This document shows positions 48,201 to 61,478 of a stretch of 64,000 nt of DNA, in pieces. A program made the translations under genes and the position numbers. Below the pieces are notes generated by a model. It made no database searches. It was given only the letters and a program-made list of their open reading frames with translations, and was not told the DNA's origin. The DNA lies in contig NC_051103.1 in NCBI RefSeq assembly GCF_901709675.1, positions 3,147,501 through 3,211,500 of the forward strand, given 5' to 3'. Every line of letters begins with the position of its first letter. Position 1 is the first letter of the stretch. Source of the DNA: Syngnathus acus. Taxonomy: Eukaryota > Chordata > Actinopteri > Syngnathiformes > Syngnathidae.

Positions 48201-51200
48201 AAAGCCCAGGTATAAAATCACTGGGGACCAGCCCACATTATTTCCAAAGCGATTGAAGCGGTAAGTGTTGTGCTAACAGTTGACGTGTTTTGCCAGGCAT
48301 GAATCAATTCAATCAGATGGGGATGCAGTCTATGGGCCAGAGGTCCACTCCTCCTCTCCCCTTGGGAACATCTGGCAATCAGGTCAGTGCAAAGTGAAGT
48401 TGACTTGTGTCTACAGATTTATTACTGGATGATTCTCTTCCGATTGTTGTTTTGATTAGGACCACAGTGGCAGACGACTGCTGTTTAATCATCTATTAGA
48501 TGGACACATTCAAATATATATTTTGTAATTCAAAATCCTCCATGATTTCTATGTTTACACCTAGATGGGAATGGTGGGACCGAGGATGGGTCAGCCTAAT
48601 GTCAACCAGCTCCAGAACCAGTATCTGTCCCAGGGGCAGTTTCCTGGCGCAGGACCTGTGGTCGGAACGGCTCCTCCTGGGATGGGACAGTCTGGACTCC
48701 AGGGAGGCATGGCACAGGTAAGGTCATAAAAGCTGGGTTCAGAACACAATACTTGCTTGCTTCTCATATTCATTATGGCTCTGCGCTGAATGTTTTTTTT
48801 TTTTTTTTGCTTAATTTGAATTTAAGGAGAAATATTTTTGCCATATCAACAAATGGTTGTGATGTTTTCATGACCCTTTATTGTATGTGTCCTCTTCTCA
48901 GACGCAGATGGGCACTCCTCCCTCTCTCCCAGTTGCTAGTCCATTAGCGCAACCAGGTTCTGTAAGTGGAATCTCTGCGGTGGGACCCATGGGTCCTCAG
49001 AGTGTTGGTGGCGGAGGCCCCAACTCCACCGTTGGAGCCCCTACCTCCTCCATGACTCCGAATGCAAACCAGCAAGTCAACTCCATCCCCCATTTAGGAG
49101 CCATGCGCGGCAGCTCGCCCTCTCCGGCTCACAGTCGCTCGCCCACGCCTCACCAAACGCCCCCCAGACTCGCCGGCTCCCAAACCCCTCAGCCTCACAC
49201 CCCTAACGCGCCGCAGTTGGCATCACTGCAAGCCCCCCAGCAGAACCAGCTGGGCCAGGGTCCTGGCTCCAACAAGCCCCTCCAGCAGCCGCACATTGGG
49301 GCTGGCTCCACTACACCATCCCACCCCGGACTTGGCTCGGGCTCAACACCACATGGGGCTCAGCTGCCACGCACTCCGGTCAGTGTTGTTTAACTATTTG
49401 CACTAAAGCCCTAAAATAAACACATTTGATAGATACAGTCTTTCCATGTTTCGCTGCACCGTTCTAATCTTCTAGTCGTTGCCTTTTTGTGTTATGTAAC
49501 AAAAACTGGAATTTTGTATTGTCCTCAAAATATGTCTCTGAGAATTGCTACTTGTAAAAGAGCAACTGTCCTTGACTGTGTTCTTTTTATCAGTAGAACA
49601 TTAAATTATTGCATTTATTTCCCCTCCCTTTAACTGAAGTTATTTCCTTTTTTTTTTTTCCTCTCTCTCTCTCTTCTCCTGCAGTTGTCCCAAAAAGGTT
49701 CGTTTCAAGCAGACAGCCAGGCTTTGACTCCAGCCTCGGTCAACAGCCTGGATAATTCCTCTCAGCACGTACAGTCGGACTCCACGGCCGCCACCCTCGA
49801 CCATAAGTCCGAAGTCAAGCTACAAGATGATGCGGAAGAGAGCGACTCTGGCGCCGGCAAGGGGGGGAAGCTCGGCAACGTCACAATGGAGGAAAGTCCT
49901 GTGAAAATTGAGGTGAAGAAGGAGTGTTCTGGAGAAGGAGGCAAGGTAGTACCAATGGATACATCAGCCGCCCCTCCAACGTCGCTGGTCAAAAGTGAGG
50001 ACAAGAAACCCGAGGTGAAAAAGGAGTTAAAAGACGAAGAACAATCATCCGACTCAGCTGTATCACAAGCACCAGCAAAAAAGAAGAGTATGAACAAGTT
50101 GATCTTAAATCTACTCTGATGACTTGTTTTGTATCATAACCAAAATATGTTTCCATTGTTCAAGTTTTCAAGCCAGAAGAGCTTCGCCAGGCCCTAATGC
50201 CAACACTGGAGTCCCTCTACAGGCAGGAACCGGAGTCGCTGCCCTTCAGGATGCCTGTTGATCCACAACTGCTGTGCATACCTGTACGTAAGCAAATTAT
50301 AGACACTTCTTCTGTGGCTTTCCATTTTGGTCAACAATGTTTTGATTTGATCCACTTTAATCGGATATGATACATAATCAGGATGTTTTTTACAGGACTA
50401 CTTTGACATTGTGAAGAACCCTATGGATTTGTCCACTATCAAGCGGAAGCTCGATACAGGTCAGTATTTGTTCTTAAAGATTTTTTCTTTCTTTTCTTAT
50501 CTTGCAGAAACATCTACTGGTTGGGATCATTTGCATGTTACTGTAGGTCTTCTCTTATGACGCCAAGTGTTTTGCTTCTAGGTCAATATCAAGATCCCTG
50601 GCAGTATGTGGATGACATCTGGTTGATGTTCAACAACGCTTGGCTGTACAATCGCAAGACATCTCGAGTCTACAAGTGCTGCTCCAAACTGGCGGAAGTC
50701 TTCGAACAGGAGATTGACCCAGTCATGCAGAGACTTGGCTACTGTTGTGGAAGAAAGGTGAGATCTGCCAAGAAATGAATAAGCAGTCGCAAGTCATTTT
50801 TAATCATACATTCCAAAATGATGTTTTTTTTTTTTGTTTAATAATAAAATATTGTCACAACCAATTTCTGTGCTTGTGCCCATCAGCTGGAGTTCTCCCC
50901 TCAGACACTGTGCTGCTATGGAAAGCAGCTGTGCACTATTCCCCGAGACGCTGCTTACTTCAGCTATCAGAACAGGTACAGAGGAAGGAATTTCCGATCG
51001 AGGGAGCTTATACATTGGCCTTCTATAAATCAATCTTCTAGTATCGTTTTGATAAGTGACAATATTGTAGAAATGACAAGTTCATTTACTTCTTCTCAAA
51101 CTCAACATTTTTTGCCTAGTTTCCATACTTTCATCACACCAACATTAAAATTAAGGATTTTCAATGACTGCAATTAAGCAATCATTTGTGTTTATTTGTT

Positions 51201-54200
51201 CATGTGTGTGCATAATATCTTGTGCTGCAGTTCGCTTCCCCTGTTAAGGCACTCATTGTTTGTGCTCCCCCCCCCCTGCACTTAGCTGTTGGTGATTTAT
51301 TTTTTATGCTCATCCTATTTTGTGTCCAAATAGCTAATCTTTGCTTTGCCTCGGCTCTCTGCTCTTGTGTTGTCATCCATGTTTGTCTTGTCATGTTCCT
51401 GGCCCCATGTGACTTGTCTCTCCTCCCCTTCCAATGGTTGTGATTTTTTTTTTTTTGTCCTGCTCAATCATGAACCCCCAACCCCAATGTACCAAACATA
51501 TGACTGGCTTTTGCGCTGACGACTTCCTCCTGTCCTGTGCTGCCACTTCTGCTTGCTGCCTTGCCCATGTTCCACCTGGGGACTGCCCTCCCATGCGCTG
51601 TCGGTCATTGACTGTGCTGTTGGGGAAAATGGTGTAGTTCACCAAAATTTGGGCTTATCGCTGACAGGTACCACTTCTGTGAGAAGTGTTTCAACGAGAT
51701 CCAGGGAGAGACCGTGTCCCTGGGCGATGACCCCACTCAGCCGCAGACGTAAGTATTGTATTCATTAACAAATATGAGTAGGATACATTTATTTTCAAAG
51801 TGCTGCTAACCTCAGTGTAAATGACCTTCAAATGAACAAGCCAAACTGTTCAACTGTATTTCATCTGCTACAAATTACACCATGAGTTCAAGTTTTTTGG
51901 GTTAACGGATGTTACTTTTATTTATTAATTTTGTTTTATGTTGTGAGTAAAAAAATCCAACCTCGCAGGGCACTTTGTTTGGTTTTCATTTTGCGACTGA
52001 AGTGTTCTCATGCTCACCTTCCTTCAATTTCTTTCAGCTCTATTAACAAAGATCAGTTTGAGAAGAAGAAGAATGACACACTGGACCCTGAATTGTAAGT
52101 CAAACCGCTCACTCATAGGCATCAAATTGACCAAGTCGCATGTAATGTGTGTCTTACGCCTTCTTGATTTTAAGGCTTGTTGAATGTTTGGACTGTGGAC
52201 GCAAGATGCACCAGATTTGTGTCTTGCACAATGAAACAATCTGGCCATCGGGGTAAGGGGACTGTGTTTTTTTTTTTTCTTCTTGTCATCACAAGGAAAA
52301 TGATGTCGTTGGCTTAAACTCCATTTTGTTTTTGTTATGCCTCAGTTTTGTATGCGATGGCTGCCTCAAGAAGTCTAATAAGACAAGGAGGGAGAACAAG
52401 TATTCCGCTAAACGTAAGTCGCTGTTTTTCTTGAGTTATTCTGTGGAATTATGAAAATGACTTACCTGTTTTTTTTCCCCCCTCAGGGTTGCCTCAGACA
52501 AAGTTAGGCTGCTTCCTAGAGACGAGGGTGAACGACTTTCTGAAGCGTCAGAACCACCCAGAAGCTGGGGAGGTCTTCATCCGCATGGTGCATGTCTCGG
52601 ACAAAATTGTGGAAGTTAAACCTGGCATGAAGTCCAGGTATGTCAACAACAACAAGGAGGCATTGCGTTCAAATTGTTACCAAAAGTCACTTCCTTTTTT
52701 TTTTTTTGCGGCTGCGGTTTTAAATTGTAGGCTTTTCTTGATTGTCTTTGCAGATTTGTGGATAGTGGAGAGATGTCGGAGTCTTTCCCATACAGGACAA
52801 AAGCCCTTTTTGCATTTGAAGACATTGACGGCGCAGATGTCTGCTTTTTTGGAATGCACGTTCAAGAGTATGGATCAGACTGCCCGCAGCCTAATCAGAG
52901 GTATGTACATTTTGCAAGTAAGATTGGGAGCAACTGTGAATGATTTCTGTTTTTTAAAGTAGACAAGTCTTCATAAATCAAATACTGCTGCCGCTAAGTT
53001 AATCAAATGAAATTCTTCAAACCTTTTTTCCCCCCCAGACGAGTTTACATCTCCTACCTGGACAGTGTGCATTTTTTTCGACCGCGAAGTCTACGAACGG
53101 CTGTTTACCATGAAATTCTCATTGGCTACTTGGAGTATGCCAAGAAGTTGGGGTAAGTCTTTATTGTTCAGAAGTTTGCAGAAATCACGTCGCTCCAACA
53201 ATCAAGCATAGGTTCTCTTCAAATTCCGTCTGCTCACATTTTTTTCCTTTACTCCCCAGCTACACAACGGGCCACATCTGGGCATGTCCGCCCAGTGAAG
53301 GGGATGACTACATCTTTCACTGCCACCCAGCTGATCAGAAGATTCCCAAGCCAAAACGCCTCCAAGAGTGGTACAAGAAGATGTTGGACAAAGCTGTGGC
53401 TGAGCGAATAGTGCACGACTACAAGGTAGAGAGGCACAAATGTCGTTTTTCTTTGGCTTGCTAAAGCTCGCTACATTGCACACTCCCAAACCTCCATTAT
53501 TCACTGAAAACTCACAAGACTTTTCTTCTCTTGTAGGACATCTTCAAGCAGGCGACAGAGGATCGTTTGACCAGCGCCAACGAGTTGCCATACTTTGAAG
53601 GTGACTTTTGGCCCAATGTGCTGGAAGAGAGCATTAAAGAGCTGGAGCAGGAAGAGGAAGAGCGGAAGAGGGAGGAGAACAGCACTTCTAATGAGAGTAT
53701 TGATGTAAGTAAAGGAGTGTTGTAAACACATCAAGTTGTGCTCAGTGACACTGACACCCCGCACTTCTTTTGTGCGCAGGACAGTAAAGGTGACAGTAAA
53801 AATGCCAAGAAGAAGAACAATAAGAAGACGAGTAAGAATAAGAGCAGCCTGAGTCGAGCCAATAAAAAGAAGCCAGGGATGCCCAACGTGTCCAATGACC
53901 TTTCACAGAAGCTCTATGCCACTATGGAAAAACACAAAGAGGTACGAGCAAATAGCTCACTGCACATAAGGGCTGGGTTAGCATATTATTTTATTGATAC
54001 TGTTCAATGGGCTTTTTTAATATTACACGTTTGTTTCACCGTAGGTCTTCTTTGTGATCCGGCTGATCGCGGGCCCGATGGCCAACGCGCTGCCTCCCAT
54101 TGTCGACCCCGATCCTCTGATGGCCTGCGACCTCATGGACGGCCGAGACGCTTTCCTAACGCTAGCCCGGGACAAACACCTGGAGTTCAGCTCGCTGAGG

Positions 54201-57200
54201 CGCTCTATGTGGAGCTCCATGTGCATGTTGGTGGAGTTGCATAACCAAAGCCAAGACCGCTTTGTCTACACTTGCAACATGTGCAAACACCACGTGGAGA
54301 CTCGTTTTCACTGTACCGTGTGCGAGGTGAGCTATGGAAAGGAGGCAAGTGTTGCGGGACTTTTTTCTTTCTTTAAAACATCTTTTCGCTTGGAAAAAGC
54401 AAATTATTTTTATTTACGTCTCATGATTCAATGGGGTTGTAGTGCCAATATTCCTAACTTTTATTGAGGTCGATTAATACAATGATGAAAATAATTTCTC
54501 GTCATGTCATTTCTCGCAGGATTATGACCTTTGCATCACGTGCTACAACACTAAGGGCCACGAGCACAAGATGGAGAAGTTAGGCCTTGGTTTGGACGAC
54601 GAGAGCAGCAACCAGACGGGCGCCGCCACTCAGAGCCCGGGAGACTCACGTCGCCTCAGCATCCAGCGCTGCATCCAATCGCTGGTCCACGCCTGCCAGT
54701 GCAGAAATGCCAACTGCTCTCTGCCTTCCTGCCAGAAGATGAAGCGCGTCGTACAACACACTAAAGGCTGCAAGAGAAAAACCAACGGCGGCTGCCCCAT
54801 CTGCAAGCAGCTTATCGCGTTGTGTTGCTACCACGCCAAGCACTGTCAGGAGAACAAGTGCCCGGTGCCCTTCTGCCTGAACATCAAGCAAAAGCTCTGT
54901 CAGCAGCAGCTGCAACACAGGCTCCAGCAGGCCCAAATGCTGAGGAGGAGGATGGCCAGCATGCAGAGAGTGGGCAAACCGGCTCCGGGGGGCAACGGCC
55001 TGCCCTCTCCGGGAGCCAACAACGGAGCGACCGGTCCCGGTACGCCAACGTCTGTCGGAACGCAGCCGACCACGCCGCAGACACCCACCCCAGGAAATAT
55101 GCTGGCGCTTCCTCAACAGCAGGGAGTCGGGGTGAGCCCGATGGGTGTCACTGCTGCACAGCAACAGCAGGTTCCCCAGCAAAGCGGCGCCATACCTCCT
55201 CAGCATCATCTACACCATCAATTTCAGTCAATGGGCGCAGGTGGCGGAGGGGGGGTGATGAACTCCCCCCAGCAGCAGATGGGGATGCCTCAGCTCCAGC
55301 AACAGCAGCCCCCCAGTCTCCAGCAATTGCAGCAGCATGCTGGCGCTTTGCCGCCGTACAATCCCAGACCACCGGGAGCTTCTCCTCTCCACCAGTCGCT
55401 GGGCAAACCTGGACTGGGCCCCACCACCCCACCTCAGCAGCAACAAACAGCCAGCCAGGTTCAAGGGTCCATGCCCGTTCAAGGCCAGCAGCACGGACCC
55501 CCTTTGGCGGCCGTCGAGACGGCTCTAAAAATCCAACGGCTAGCAGAGACCCAGAGGCAGATGGCTCAGGCCCAGGCTCAGATCCGAGGTTTAGGACAGG
55601 GAGGGATGATGGCCCAACATCCTCACCACCAAAACAACCCGGCCCAGATGGGCATGCCTCACATGGGAGCTCAGGGAATTCCCCCACAGGCTCAAGGGAT
55701 GGTAGGCAGGACTATGTTAGACCCTCAGCAGCAGGGGATGCTGGCTGGGATGCAGCAAGGCGGGCCCCAGTCGCAGTTGCCCCCTCAAGTCCAGCAGCAC
55801 CTACAGCAAGCCAACCAGCAGTGGGGGCCAGGGGGACCGGGGATGAACCCGCAGCAAAGGTCTGCCATGATGGGTCACATGGCGGCGCAGCAGCAGTCAG
55901 CGGTTGCCCAGCAGCAACAGCAGCAGCAACTCAACCAGCAACAAGCCCAGCCAGGAAACCGTGGGCTGATGCAGGTGATGTCAGGAGGGGCGACGAGTGC
56001 AGGGGGGCCTGGGAACCTGCCACAAGGGGCGCTGCAGGATCTCCTGAGAACTCTGCGCTCCCCAAGTTCGCCCCTCCAGCAGCAGCAAGTCCTCAACATC
56101 CTTCGTTCCAACCCCACGCTCATGGCGGCATTCATCAGGCAGAGAGCGGCCAGATATCAGGGGGTGCAAGGTGGACCCGGGGTACAAGGGGTGCCTCCGC
56201 AAGGTCCTGGAGGCGTGAGGTTCCAAGGGTCTGCCGGTGGGCTACCTGGCGTAGGAGCACCCGGGCCCAACCAGTTGGCCAGCATGGACAGCCAGCAGAT
56301 GAACGTGAATCAATCGGGCCAGCCGGGAATGAACATGGCCCAGGGGGGCAGCGCTGGGGGGAGTGTGCCCACCATGGCTCAACTTCAGCAACTGCAACAG
56401 CAACAGCGCCCAATGTTGCCCGGCAACCTGCAGCAACAGCAAATGGCAGTCCTGCAACAGCAGCAAGGGCCCATGCAAACGGGCCAACAAAACAATATGT
56501 CCAGCATGACTCCTCATTTCAGAGAACTGTTGTTGAGAAGACAGCAGCAGATGGCGAACCACGGACAGTTCCAACAAGGACAGCAAAGCTTCATGCAGCC
56601 CGGCCAAGGGCAGCCAGGAATGCCCCCTTCTTCCCAACCCCAACCAGGGGGTGGCGTAAGAGGTCCGGGGCAGCAGCAGCAAGGAGGCCCACAGGGCGCT
56701 CTGGGGCAGCAAGGTTACCCAAGCAATGCTTCCCAAGTGGCTGCCGCTCTCCAACAAAGGCTGCACCAAATGCAAATGCACCAACAACAGTCGCAAAATT
56801 CCATGGGAGGTTCTCAAGTGCAAGACGGAGGGCCGGGCGGCGGCGCGCCAGGGAGCGGTCAGCTTCCAACGGGACAAACCGTACCCGGGCAGCAACAGCA
56901 AGGTGGCCCCGTGCTACCCCAGACCTCTCAAGCTCTAATTCACCAGAACATCCACCAGAGGCTCCTCCAGCAGCAGCACCTGGGCGGCGGATCCCCGGCC
57001 CAGCACAGCAGCCCCATGAGCCCTCAGCAGCAACTGGCCCAGTCCCCGCACCCCCACCTCCAAGGCCAAGCCGGCTTGGGCCCGGCGGGGGCGCTGGGCA
57101 ATCAGGTGAGATCGCCGCAGCCGTCACCACGGCCGCAGTCGCAGCCCCCTCACTCGAGCCCGTCCCCGCGCATGCAGTCGTCGTCATCATCGTCCCAGCC

Positions 57201-57537
57201 GCAGCCGTCGCCCCACCGCATTTCCCCGCAGACCCAGAGCGGCTCGCCCCACCCCGCCCATATTGGCCAGCATCACCCCAATATGGCGCCGCCCCAACCG
57301 CCACAGCAGCAACAACCACAACAGCAGCCGACGCCAGGCGGTACCGTAGATCCCGGACAGTTCAGCTCGGACCAGAACTCCATCATTTCTCAGCTAAGTG
57401 GCATGGCAGCCATGCATGCCAACCAAGGGGGGCAGCCAGACATGTTGGCACCAACTAATAACAACAACAATAACAACAACAACAACAACCAGGAACTGGC
57501 ACCAAACATAAACCACAACAGTTTGGACCACATGTAG
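42263..57537 (+). CDS. ep300: Histone acetyltransferase p300
   Basis: Transcriptional coactivator that acetylates histones H3/H4 and many factors. Exons: 42263-42356, 43908-44596, 45506-45676, 45960-46290, 46568-46681, 46838-47077, 47187-47292, 47406-47534, 47647-47764, 47841-47982, 48135-48209, 48297-48382, 48565-48717, 48902-49378, 49685-50087, 50165-50283, 50396-50459, 50582-50757, 50887-50975, 51668-51748, 52038-52094, 52175-52252, 52346-52413, 52487-52637, 52754-52900, 53039-53152, 53260-53425, 53537-53704, 53780-53941, 54045-54326, 54520-57537 (8268 nt, 2755 aa, 31 exons as in human). Domains by residue: TAZ1 ~369-455, KIX ~600-685, bromodomain ~1110-1220 ([11 protein letters not shown]), RING/PHD ~1230-1350, HAT ~1354-1730 ([12 protein letters not shown]; catalytic Tyr in LQEWYKKM; basic autoinhibitory loop [15 protein letters not shown]), ZZ ~1735-1775, TAZ2 ~1795-1880, NCBD ~2250-2300. 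It is longer than human (2414 aa), mainly in Gln/Gly/Pro-rich linkers. p300 rather than CBP is chosen from synteny. Confidence 0.97.
57454..57489 (+). repeat. AAC/AAT triplet tract (poly-Asn) at the ep300 C-terminus
   Basis: A run of AAT/AAC codons encodes eleven or more asparagines some 16 codons before the stop of ep300. It is likely length-variable between individuals. I recall no such tract at the human p300 C-terminus. Confidence 0.9.
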
Positions 57538-59465
57538 CACACATTTGTGTGTCTTCATGATAAACTGCCACCAGAGAGGGGAGTCCAACTAAGGATTTTA
57601 CTAGTTTTCCGTTTTTTATTTAAATATTTTTGTGATGTATAAAATCGAACTCAAGCTTCCTATGGGAGATAGGCAGCAGAAAATCCAAGAAGTCAATAAA
57701 TGAATAAATTAAAAACAATGGTAAGTTATTGCTGTTAATATATAGCTATCTATTTTTGCCAACTGTGTACAAATAGTGGAAGGGCAACATTTCAGGTTTA
57801 AGATATTTCTTCCATAGTCTATTACACAATATTTTTGGGGATGGATAATTTTTTGCCTTTTTATGAATATTTTTAAGATTTTAAATGTGGCAAAAAATTA
57901 GAGTTAACAAGCTGTACCTTTCCCCTACCCGCCCCCCTTTTCTAAAGGTTTTCCTCCTCCAATGTCCAGTCATGATTGTATCCATTTTGCAGAGGGATGA
58001 GAAGTATATTTTGTTTCTGAACTTTGTTTTTTCAGTCAGCGGATCATAAAACAAGCCTCAACAGATTTTGCATTTCAGCTCTTTTTCATCAGTACGTTCC
58101 ACTTAAAATAAGATGTTTGGGGGTGGTTTTATAGATTTACTATTACACCCTCCCCCCTCCAAAGAACTGGCAAGGCCAATTTAGGTTTAGAGTTTGGGTT
58201 GTGATTAATTTAAATTTGTGTACTGTACATATATTTTCCATCCTGGCTTCTGAGCTGTGAGAAGAGATTATATTTTTTTGTGTGTATTTTTATTTGAATG
58301 TTGCAGAGTTTTGCAAAAATGTCTGTCGGGCTTATCCAACTCCCTCTTTCATCCTCACAACTTGCTCTCAGCCACAAAATTTAATTCATTGTAGTATTGT
58401 ACAAAGTTGCAAAGTGGTGGATTTGATACTGTATTTTATAATGCAAATGAAATGACAAAAACATTGTGTATATAGTCGAAACAATTACAATTCTCCTCTT
58501 TAGATTGGATAATTATGTATATCAAAAGAACACACAAGGACACCCAAGCTGTACAGTGTTGAGGTTTTGGCTGACCTTCAAGGTTCGATATAGATGTTTG
58601 GAGGCAACCTGCACCGATGCGCCTTCCCCCCCCCCTCCCCTTGTATAATGCTTGGAGTGAAGCATACGTTTAGTCACACATGAACAATCCCACAAGCTGG
58701 ATGTGAAAAGCGCCAAGTCTATGCGACGCCGCGGGGTTTGATTTCTAGTCATGTGACCATAAGGATTTCAAAAGTGGTTATTTAGCTTTTTACAAAGACA
58801 ACAGTAACATGATCACTATTTTTCATTCAAAGGTTGCTGGGCGGGTGGGGGGGGACCAGGTGGCAATATATCTTGAGACTTATTTTATAAGAAAAAGAGA
58901 AAAAAAACAAGGAAAAACTGTCTTTTATATATAGATATATTATTTAATTTTATTTTTTGGGAAGTAAAACTTGAAGCTACAAGAATTATTAGATAAAATT
59001 GTTTTGTATTAAATATATGGTGATGCAAAACGACACTGCAGACAGTCATTCATTTTGCCCTGGGAGAATATTATCCCATCCTCTTTGAAGAAATGTTTCA
59101 TGTACATGATTATAGATGTAAACGGTCACTGTACAAACCCACAGCAACTGAACAAAAATGTTTTGTTGATTATTTCCGCTCCAATAAAGAAGAGACTGGA
59201 AGTAATACTATTTAAATATTTGTTAAGTATTGAAATGGAATCTTTGACCACTTGTTTTGTTCTTGTTAGAAAAAAATTGGTGCTTGCTGAGAGAAAGCAA
59301 AAATAACTGTTGCTCCATTTTCATCTTTTTTTTTTTTTAAGTTATTTTGGTGGTCTGACTGTTTTTGCCAATAAATTAATTGTACTGTTGTACTGTTTGG
59401 TATTCTTTTGTCAAACTTACACATTTAATGGATTTTACTTGATGTAATTAATAAAGTAATACCTT
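57538..59465 (+). other. ep300 3' untranslated region
   Basis: Long AT-rich 3' UTR with no coding sequence. AATAAA hexamers occur at about 57692-57710 (two close together), near 59371, and near 59451. The last two are the likeliest ends. Confidence 0.65.
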
Positions 59466-60432
59466 GAGGACCACATTCATAATAAACACTCAACTCCCAT
59501 GCCCCCCTTTTTAAACGAATTTCTTCCAATTTCCCAAATTAAACTCAACAAAATTGTCACTGATGGCATTTCATTACTGACCAGGAGATGGCGCTGTTCG
59601 GAAACGAAAGCAGATTTGGTTTTGCGGTCAGCGAAGTAACCCTTTTACAGTAGTCACCATGACTGGTCACCTGTTGGCGCTAGTGTGCAAAGCGCCGTTG
59701 GACGAGCAGGAGAAGATTTGAATTGCCGGATGTGACGTCATGTCTTCAGGTGAATTGGAGACAGGTGTGCTCAAGAAGAGTTATCAAATGCAGGTGCCAC
59801 CGACCGCGTGGCGCTTTTTCAGGTAAGCGAGCAAATGTTTGTCGTTTATTGCCGTTTTTTACGACGGACCCCTTGTTTGTTGCAGGATTTTCACACTCAG
59901 CAGCGTCACGGCCACCGCGACTGTAGGCGTTGAAGTTAATTGGAGGCCGCAAGGAGAGTTTTCGAATACGGCCAACAAATGTGTAGGGACTCAAGAGTGT
60001 TTGCGTCGCGTCGTTGAGCGCGCATTGTCGTTTTGTCGCTACAGTATTTCAAATCTCTTTCGTGTTTTTCTTTTTAATTTTGCCCAGCATTTTTTCATTC
60101 GTTTTTGTTGTTGTTGAAGGTTCGTAAATGACGCCGCCGATAAGCTAGTGTTTGTCTGACTATAGGAAATGTTTGTTTGACTATAGTCAAATAAATATAT
60201 ATGATCGTTGGTTCTGTTGAAATGTGTGTGCCATATCCGTGTTGTGCAAACTTATGAATATGACGAATTTTGTTACGTCGTGTCAAAATCAGACCCTTAT
60301 GACCCAAATATATTCAAATACGGCGCCCGCCCGCGTTGTGTTACGCAATAAACATTTGCGAGCGTTATTTTCTCCCGTTTTGGACGACACTGCTCGATTC
60401 GTGCGACGCCGCAAACCTGGATCATCTGTCTG
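59466..60432 (+). other. Unassigned exon-like region downstream of ep300
   Basis: A palindromic CRE at 59733-59740 overlaps an ATG (59740-59742) that opens a short frame (MSSGELETGVLKKSYQMQVP...) to a donor GTAAGC after 59822. A candidate second exon begins at 59886 after a TTGCAG acceptor and keeps the frame (RIFTLSSVTATATVGVEVNW...). I do not recognise the product. It may be the 5' end of a small gene or a non-coding transcript. Human RBX1, expected near EP300, is not present. Confidence 0.35.
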
Positions 60433-60781
60433 AGGTGAGGTGAGTTGATGATGATAAAATTACAATATAATGCTGATAATTATAGTAATTGTTCTAACTT
60501 TTTAAATATAAAACTGTACTTAGTATGTATAATTGTTGCAAAAATATCATGCCATTGCCACTCTACTCGATGTCCATTATTGTTGCAATAATATGTCTTT
60601 TGTAGCGCTAAAAAGCTGCCCAGCCAGCATCCTTCTATACAAAGCAAGCAGGAGGCTCTTGAGCCATCTCAGTGATGTTGAGGACACTGAGGAAGAGTAG
60701 TCCTAAATCAGGTGAAAAACCCGTTTGTGTAAAGTTTCAGCTTCCCAGCACACAATTAATGGTGTATGTGTGTTTTTGCAG

Positions 60782-60956
60782 GCTGCAAGCATAGCCGAAT
60801 GGGATGAGGAAAAGGAGCAATGCCAAATCAAAAGGAGCATAGCCGAATGGGATGAGGAAAAGGAGCAATGCCAAATCGAAAGGAGCAATGCCATATCAAA
60901 AGGAGCAATACCATATCAAAAGGAGCAATTTCATTCCAAAAAGAGCAATGCCATAC
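60782..60956 (+). repeat. Short tandem duplications rich in AAAAGGAGCAATGCC
   Basis: A unit with GCATAGCCGAATGGGATGAG followed by GAAAAGGAGCAATGCCAAATC is present twice in a row (about 60788 and 60836). Diverged copies of AAAAGGAGCAAT-CCATATC then follow. The frame through it stays open, encoding IAEWDEEKEQCQI repeats, but I do not think that proves a protein. Confidence 0.85.
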
Positions 60957-61215
60957 GTATCAAGTCAAGCACCAACATGTGTGCGGATCATGTTACCAGG
61001 AGGGGGCAGTGTTGCGCTCTGGTTGCCTTTGACGGAAAGGGTGCAGGTGTTTGGGGGTCTGATGGTTGGACTTGCTTAAGAGGTGCGCTGTGGTTGGGTT
61101 GTGGCTTGTCTGGATCCAGAGCAGCGTTGTCTTGTGCTAGGATTGCCATTGATGGCGCATTTGAGGGAGGACGTGGTCATGTGGATGGACACAAACAAAA
61201 CTTTGACGTGGAGCC

Positions 61216-61478
61216 AAATGTCCAGTTTTGCGATATGACTTGTAACATTTTGTCTTTTTCTAACCTACCACTGTCATACTTGGGTTCTTTGTTCTCCTTC
61301 AGTGTAGGGCGGCGTTGGAGCGAGCCGGTCCAGAATGTCCAATTTTGCAATATGACTTGGTGTAACATTTTGTCTTTTTCTAATCTACCACTGTCATACT
61401 TGCGTTCTTTGTTCTCCCCTCGGTGTAGGGCGGCGTTGGAGCGAGCCGGTCCCAAATGTCCAATTTTGCAATATGCCG
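61216..61478 (+). repeat. Tandem duplication, unit about 120 bases, 2.2 copies
   Basis: Copies start at 61216, 61333 and 61454 (the last is partial), each with AAATGTCCAATTTTGCAATATG or a close variant. Each full copy carries the block ACATTTTGTCTTTTTCTAA, a CTACCACTGTCATACTTG block, a pyrimidine run with TGTAG, and GGCGGCGTTGGAGCGAGCCGG. The units look recent because mismatches are few. Confidence 0.9.

Noticed and set aside
54646-57319. Long minus-strand open frames opposite the ep300 last exon (up to about 240 codons)
   Set aside because: They are antisense shadows of a GC-rich, CAG-rich exon, with no splice context or recognisable protein.
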